Source of the DNA: Bryobacterales bacterium
GTDB lineage: Bacteria; Acidobacteriota; Terriglobia; Bryobacterales; Bryobacteraceae
Length of the DNA: 64,000 nt
NCBI GenBank assembly: GCA_003164035.1
Contig: PLRS01000071.1
Span: 124,001 to 188,000, forward strand
Direction of reading: 5' to 3'
Shown: positions 59,909 through 64,000 of the stretch, in pieces
How the letters are laid out: each line of letters opens with the position of its first letter
Position numbering within the stretch: position 1 is the first letter of the stretch
Notes under the pieces: model-generated
Databases searched by the model: none
What the model was told of the DNA's origin: nothing
What the model saw: only the letters and a program-made list of their open reading frames with translations
Program-made: the position numbers and the translations under genes

Positions 59909-60737
59909 GATCGTCCGCCTTCCGGGCCAGCACGACCGAGGTCGATCCGGCGCGGCGGAGCAGCGGCACGCCGCGGTCGGCGAGCGATTGCAATTGCCGG
60001 TCGATCCGCAGGCCGCGAGCCTCCGAAAAGAGGGGGTGCCCCAGGAACGTGAAGGGGCCAAAACCGATGGTATAGTCGACTGCCGACGGGAATCCGGCGG
60101 CGTGCAAGGCCCGCCGCAGACGGGAGCGCGAGCAGGTGGTGGGGCGCGGTTCGTCGCCGATCCAGCGGAAACGGCGGGCGGCGGTCAAAGCCAGGCGTTT
60201 GGCCGGGCCGGCTATCGGCAGCAGGCGCGGATCCAGCCAACAGTGCAGGGCGCGCGAATTATCGATATTGACGATCAGGCGACCGCCGGGTTTCAGGATC
60301 GCCGCCAGCCCTGCCAGCGGTTCGTCCAGCCGCGGCATCCATTCGAGCACGCCTACGGCTACGGCCAGGTCAAAAGACCGGAGTGGAAGGTCGAGACGGT
60401 TGACGTCGCCCCGTCGCACCCGGACCAGATGGGAAAGCCGTTCCGCTTCCACTGCGCTTTGAGTCTGTGCGACCATGCGCGGAGCGATGTCCACCGCCTC
60501 CACCCGCCAGCCGCGTTTGGCCAGGGCTACGGTCGCCATGCCGGCTCCGCAACCGATCTCAACGGCGCGTCCGCCGGCCGGCAAATCGACCGAGGCGATC
60601 AGGCTTAGGGCCGTGGCCAGCCGCCGGCGGTAAAGCTCGCCGTATAACGTGGGTTGGACGTAAATCTCTCGCCAGAAAGCGGCTTCCTTTTCGAAGTGCC
60701 GCTCCAAAAGCGTGGAATGGTCGCCTGCCGACAACAT
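59901..60737 (-). CDS. Class I SAM-dependent methyltransferase
   Basis: A 278-residue Rossmann methyltransferase. The SAM site is AVEIGCGAGMATVALAKRG (motif I), with VEAVDIAPRMV (motif II), RRGDVNRLDLP and AVAVGVLEWMPRL (motif IV), LKPGGRLIVNI. An N-terminal helical lead (FEKEAAFWREIYVQPTLYGELYRRR) is typical of methyltransferases in polysaccharide or natural-product clusters. It is first in an operon with the ATP-grasp gene. A 15-base dyad GGTACCCATTGTACC lies about 40 bases upstream (60778-60792) and could be an operator. Confidence 0.85.
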   Translation of the reverse strand: MLSAGDHSTLLERHFEKEAAFWREIYVQPTLYGELYRRRLATALSLIASVDLPAGGRAVEIGCGAGMATVALAKRGWRVEAVDIAPRMVAQTQSAVEAERLSHLVRVRRGDVNRLDLPLRSFDLAVAVGVLEWMPRLDEPLAGLAAILKPGGRLIVNIDNSRALHCWLDPRLLPIAGPAKRLALTAARRFRWIGDEPRPTTCSRSRLRRALHAAGFPSAVDYTIGFGPFTFLGHPLFSEARGLRIDRQLQSLADRGVPLLRRAGSTSVVLARKADDRV

Positions 60738-60930
60738 GCCGTGTCCTGAGTTTATTCCAGATACGCCTGATTTGTCAGGTACCCATTGTACCGATTACCT
60801 TCATGGAGTACTCGCCGGCGGCGTGGCGGTTCGCCTGCCGGTAATTACAGATAATCGCCTCTTTGATTCAGCATAATGTCAAGCGCGACTCAGTCTGTGC
60901 CAAAACGCGGCGATCCGATGAGTCTTACGT

Positions 60931-63300
60931 ATGACCAATACTTGCCGAACGCTCGCAGGCCGGATCGCCGTACTGTCCTTCCTGCCGTTGGCGTTGCATG
61001 CTCAGGTGAACCCGCTCGGTCCGCTGGTGCACCACAGAGTGACGGAGGTGTCCGGCGAAACGGCGCGCCCGCTGAGTTGGGAAGCGTCGCTGGCCGCGCC
61101 TGCAGCGCTCGATTTGGGGGAGTTGCGCCGGGACGAAGCCGAAGTGGGTGGGCGGGATCCGCGTCGGACGATGGTCGGAGTGGAGCGCCGCCCGTATTTG
61201 GCATGGGAAGGCGAAGGGGCATGGGACACGCTCCCATCGGGCCAAGCGGTGTGGCGTCTGGCATTGCGCTCGGATGGCGCCCAGGGGATTCGCGTCCAGT
61301 TCTCGAACTTCCACCTGGACCGCGGCAACGTCTGGATTTACGCCGCCGATCGTTCGCAGGTGGCCGGCCCGTATGCGGGAGCGGGCATCGACGGGAGCGG
61401 CTCGTTTTGGAGCCATGCGATCTTTTCGGATACGGTCGTGATCGAATACGAAACCGACAGGCCCGGCGCGGCGCCTCCATTCACCATAGCCGGCATTTCG
61501 CACCTCAATGCGGTCGAGCAACTGATGTCCGCGGGCGCCTGCGAGCTGGATGTGAGTTGTTACGCGAGTTGGGTTTCGGTAGCGGGGTCGGTGGGCATGT
61601 ATATTTTCGAGAGTGGCGGCGCCACCTACGCCTGCAGCGGATCGCTGGTGAACAATACCAACAACGATTCCAAACCATATTTCCTGACCGCCGGCCATTG
61701 CATTTCGAGCGCAGCCATGGCGAGCACGGTAGAGGTCTACTGGAAATATCAGACTTCAACCTGCAACGGGACACCCCCCAGTCTGTCCAACCTTCCCACC
61801 AGTTTAGGCGCGACCTATCTCGCCAGCGGGACCATTGAGGAAGGCGACTACAGCTTGATCCGATTGTCCTCGATTCCCAATATCGACCTGGTATTCCTGG
61901 GGTGGAGCCCAAGCACGAGCGTGCTCCCGCTTTCGTCAGGCGCGACCCCAACCTCCGCGACGGTGACGGGCATTCACCATCCCGAGGCGGACTACACGCG
62001 CCTCTCTTTCGGTGTGCGGACGCCGGACGCCACCGAGCAGATCGGGACCGACACCGCGCCGGCAGACATGTATTACCAGATCGAGGAGACTCAGGGGCGG
62101 GTGGAGCCGGGCTCATCGGGGTCGCCGCTGTTTACCTCCGACCAGTTGATCGTCGCCACGCTAACCTATGCGCCGTCCGGAAGCGCTTGCTCGATTTCTC
62201 CGTTCACTGCAGGGTACGCCCGTTTTTCCGTAGCGTATCCGCAACTCAGCCAATACCTGGCTCCGGCGGGGGGTGGCACTTCGGGCGGTTCCACCGGATC
62301 CGGCTCGGGCAACTCGGGCTCCAACCCGGCGCCAACGGTGGGTGTTTGGCCCACAGCGCTGGCCAGTACCTGGGCCACGGGGACGGCCGCTCCATCCATG
62401 CAGACGGTCACCCTGACTACCACCGCTTCTGCGGCGACGGTCTTCACACTCAAAGCCAGTCAGACGTGGATCGCTCTCTCCGCCGCCAGCGCCACCGCAG
62501 CGCAGGGTAAGTCCGCTACGTTCGGAGTTACTTACAACACCCAGGCCTTTAGCGCCGCCGGTACTTACAGCGGCACGATCAATGTCAGTTCGGGCTCGGC
62601 CAGCGCTTCGGTTGCCGTGACTGTGACCGTGACCGCTCCTGCGCCCGTGTCCGGCGGTCCGACCGTCGTGGTGCCGTTCGTAGCCGATGGCGGCGGCGTG
62701 AGCACTATGTTCACGATTCTGAATCCTCATGCAACCGCCACCAATGCCTCCATCGCCTTCTTCTCCGACAACGGTGTGTCTCTAACTCTGCCTGTGGGCG
62801 CATCGACTGCGGCTTGGCAGAACCTGATTCTACCGGCCAACGGCGTAACCGTAGTGGCCACTTCCGGAACCTCCAGCCCCTCGAAACAAGGCTTCGCCAT
62901 CCTGCAATCGGGCGACCCGTCCAAGAAGCTGGCAATTATGGCGCAGGTCGGTGTGGATGAGGTCGCACCGTCCGCCGCCCTGACGCCGCCTTTCGTAATG
63001 CCGTTCAACGCCACGTCCGGCGCCACTACCACGGCATACTTGTACAATCCCAGCGCCAGTTCTCTCAATCTGTCCCTGGCCATTTACGACAACACCGGCA
63101 AGGCTCTTGGCTCCGGCCAGATCGCAATACCCGCCGGACAGCAAGGCGCCATCCCTATGTCGAAGTCCGCCGCCGGGTTCGGTAACACCCAAGGTACGCT
63201 GGTAGTCAGTGGATCCGGTCCCGTGCTCGCCATGGGCGTGCGTGTCGGGTCCGACGGCAGAATCGAGATGGTGCCGGCGCAGGCGGTGAATGCCCCCTAG
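60931..63300 (+). CDS. Secreted trypsin-like serine protease
   Basis: A 789-residue secreted protease. Signal peptide about 1-25. A beta-rich pre-domain covers about 26-190. The trypsin-like domain is about 190-450, with His in PYFLTAGHCIS, Asp in EEGDYSLIRLSS and Ser in RVEPGSSGSPLF, all present; the layout is like Achromobacter lysyl endopeptidase. A Gly/Ser linker follows (GGGTSGGSTGSGSGNSG). The next domain, about 470-560, is a BACON/Ig-like beta-sandwich (SQTWIALSAASATAAQG...YSGTINVSSGSASASVAVTV). The C-terminal 230 residues are an unnamed beta domain common in acidobacteria (VVVPFVADGGGVSTMFTILNPHA...). It stands alone. Confidence 0.88.
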   Translation: MTNTCRTLAGRIAVLSFLPLALHAQVNPLGPLVHHRVTEVSGETARPLSWEASLAAPAALDLGELRRDEAEVGGRDPRRTMVGVERRPYLAWEGEGAWDTLPSGQAVWRLALRSDGAQGIRVQFSNFHLDRGNVWIYAADRSQVAGPYAGAGIDGSGSFWSHAIFSDTVVIEYETDRPGAAPPFTIAGISHLNAVEQLMSAGACELDVSCYASWVSVAGSVGMYIFESGGATYACSGSLVNNTNNDSKPYFLTAGHCISSAAMASTVEVYWKYQTSTCNGTPPSLSNLPTSLGATYLASGTIEEGDYSLIRLSSIPNIDLVFLGWSPSTSVLPLSSGATPTSATVTGIHHPEADYTRLSFGVRTPDATEQIGTDTAPADMYYQIEETQGRVEPGSSGSPLFTSDQLIVATLTYAPSGSACSISPFTAGYARFSVAYPQLSQYLAPAGGGTSGGSTGSGSGNSGSNPAPTVGVWPTALASTWATGTAAPSMQTVTLTTTASAATVFTLKASQTWIALSAASATAAQGKSATFGVTYNTQAFSAAGTYSGTINVSSGSASASVAVTVTVTAPAPVSGGPTVVVPFVADGGGVSTMFTILNPHATATNASIAFFSDNGVSLTLPVGASTAAWQNLILPANGVTVVATSGTSSPSKQGFAILQSGDPSKKLAIMAQVGVDEVAPSAALTPPFVMPFNATSGATTTAYLYNPSASSLNLSLAIYDNTGKALGSGQIAIPAGQQGAIPMSKSAAGFGNTQGTLVVSGSGPVLAMGVRVGSDGRIEMVPAQAVNAP

Positions 63301-63382
63301 GGGCTGCAGAGCCTGACTAGGGTTCCGAGCGCCGCGCATAGCCGGGCCCGGCAAGCTCTGTCATACTGAAATCTCAGTTCCC

Positions 63383-64000
63383 ATGAGCTTGCCGCGATCT
63401 TTTTGGGCCGTGGCCGCGCGATGGCTGACATTCGCATCCGCGGTGGCCATTCTCTTTTCCATTGCTGCGTCGCAGATCCTGCTGGGGTTGGCGCTCGCCG
63501 CGCTGTTCCTTTCCGGGGAAAAGATGCGCCTCCCGGGGATTCGACTGCCGCTGGCGTTGTTCATGCTCGGCACCGTCGTCTCCTGGCTGGCGAATGGCCA
63601 ATTTTCGGTAGGGTTCCCGCAGATCAAGAAATTCTATGTGTTCGGCGAGTTGCTGGTCGTGTTTTCCCTCTTGCGCGACATTTCATGGATCCGCGGGCTG
63701 TTTGTGCTTTGGGGGGGATTCGGCGCCATCACCGCATCGTTGGGTGTGCTGCAGTTCGCCGCCAAGGTTCGCGAGGCTCATCGCCTGGGGCAGACCTTCT
63801 ACGACTATTACGTTGCCCGCCGCATCACCGGGTTCACGAACCATTGGAATACCTACTCTGCCGAACAGATGTTCGCGTTGATCATGCTCTCGGCTTTTGT
63901 TCTGTTCGCTCCGGGCGGTCGCCGGCGATGGTGGCTTTCGGCGACTGCCGCGGCCTTGATGGCTTTGGCGCTTTGTCTCGCCGAGACACGCGGCGTCTGG
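63383..64000 (+). CDS. O-antigen ligase/polymerase-like membrane protein (cut by window end)
   Basis: An incomplete gene of at least 206 codons, open at the window edge. It encodes a polytopic membrane protein with about six helices so far (WLTFASAVAILFSIAASQILLGLALAALFL, LPLALFMLGTVVSWLANG, GLFVLWGGFGAITASLGVLQFA, FALIMLSAFVLFAP, ATAAALMALALCLAETRG). RITGFTNHWNTYSAEQM before helix 5 and AETRG after helix 6 match the Wzy/WaaL (O-antigen ligase) family. Expected full length is about 420-450. It probably joins or polymerises surface glycans. Confidence 0.8.
   Translation, partial: MSLPRSFWAVAARWLTFASAVAILFSIAASQILLGLALAALFLSGEKMRLPGIRLPLALFMLGTVVSWLANGQFSVGFPQIKKFYVFGELLVVFSLLRDISWIRGLFVLWGGFGAITASLGVLQFAAKVREAHRLGQTFYDYYVARRITGFTNHWNTYSAEQMFALIMLSAFVLFAPGGRRRWWLSATAAALMALALCLAETRGVW

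Noticed and set aside
1-64000. tRNA, rRNA or known riboswitch genes
   Set aside because: I looked for T-loop-like GTTCGANTC contexts with flanking stems and for conserved riboswitch cores and saw none that fold convincingly; a covariance-model scan would be decisive.

Overview
The window looks like chromosome from a GC-rich acidobacterium of the Solibacter/Bryobacter type. This is inferred from gene content: a PadR regulator next to a very large duplicated MacB/FtsX permease, an Oar-like TonB receptor with an N-terminal carboxypeptidase-regulatory domain, two exported proteins ending in the Solibacter C-terminal domain (TIGR03437), reaction-centre-type dihaem cytochrome domains, CRTAC1 and NHL-repeat proteins, and many Tat or Sec exported proteins. 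I saw no rRNA, tRNA, CRISPR array, phage module or intact insertion sequence.

Layout. 0-9 kb is mostly housekeeping: thiL, a cold-shock protein, a GlsB-type membrane protein, an exported alpha/beta hydrolase, a fused aroDE with a coupled Tat-signal miniprotein and amidase, and a dihaem cytochrome. 8.8-12 kb holds an ABC exporter whose permease gene carries a one-base frameshift, then two exported proteins. 12-17.7 kb is a respiratory locus. A sigma-54 activator is divergent from a small cytochrome, a receiver-like protein, a small membrane protein, a nine-haem cytochrome fused to a b-type membrane domain, and a NapC/NirT-type cytochrome. A -24/-12 promoter and an upstream dyad lie between regulator and operon, so these genes probably form one regulated electron-transfer system.

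17.9-30.9 kb: PadR plus ADOP permease, a TonB receptor, then a GH94 (cellobiose-phosphorylase-like) enzyme with a sodium:solute symporter and a divergent membrane-anchored protein, which reads as a disaccharide uptake and phosphorolysis unit. 30.9-42.9 kb: TPR, TolB-like/TPR with one haem motif, CRTAC1, a Cys-rich miniprotein, FecR, a TIGR03437 protein and a penicillin-acylase-type hydrolase.

43-51.5 kb is the most accessory-looking part. It holds a decayed membrane-protein gene, an array of an 18-base repeat, several response-regulator-like proteins (one with Glu in place of the phospho-acceptor Asp, behind a structured leader), an FHA-adenylate cyclase, an alkaline-phosphatase-family enzyme, and a coupled two-gene module. 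That module is a zinc-ribbon protein plus a protein with a histidine-less DHp-like segment and a receiver, and it abuts a truncated membrane gene. 51.9-64 kb returns to exported proteins (NHL/TIGR03437, carboxypeptidase-regulatory, glycine-zipper), a solitary RHH protein, a methyltransferase/ATP-grasp pair, a secreted trypsin-like protease and a truncated O-antigen-ligase-like gene.

Four families of dispersed palindromic repeats (called A-D below) occur in the gaps, and several mark gene breakpoints.
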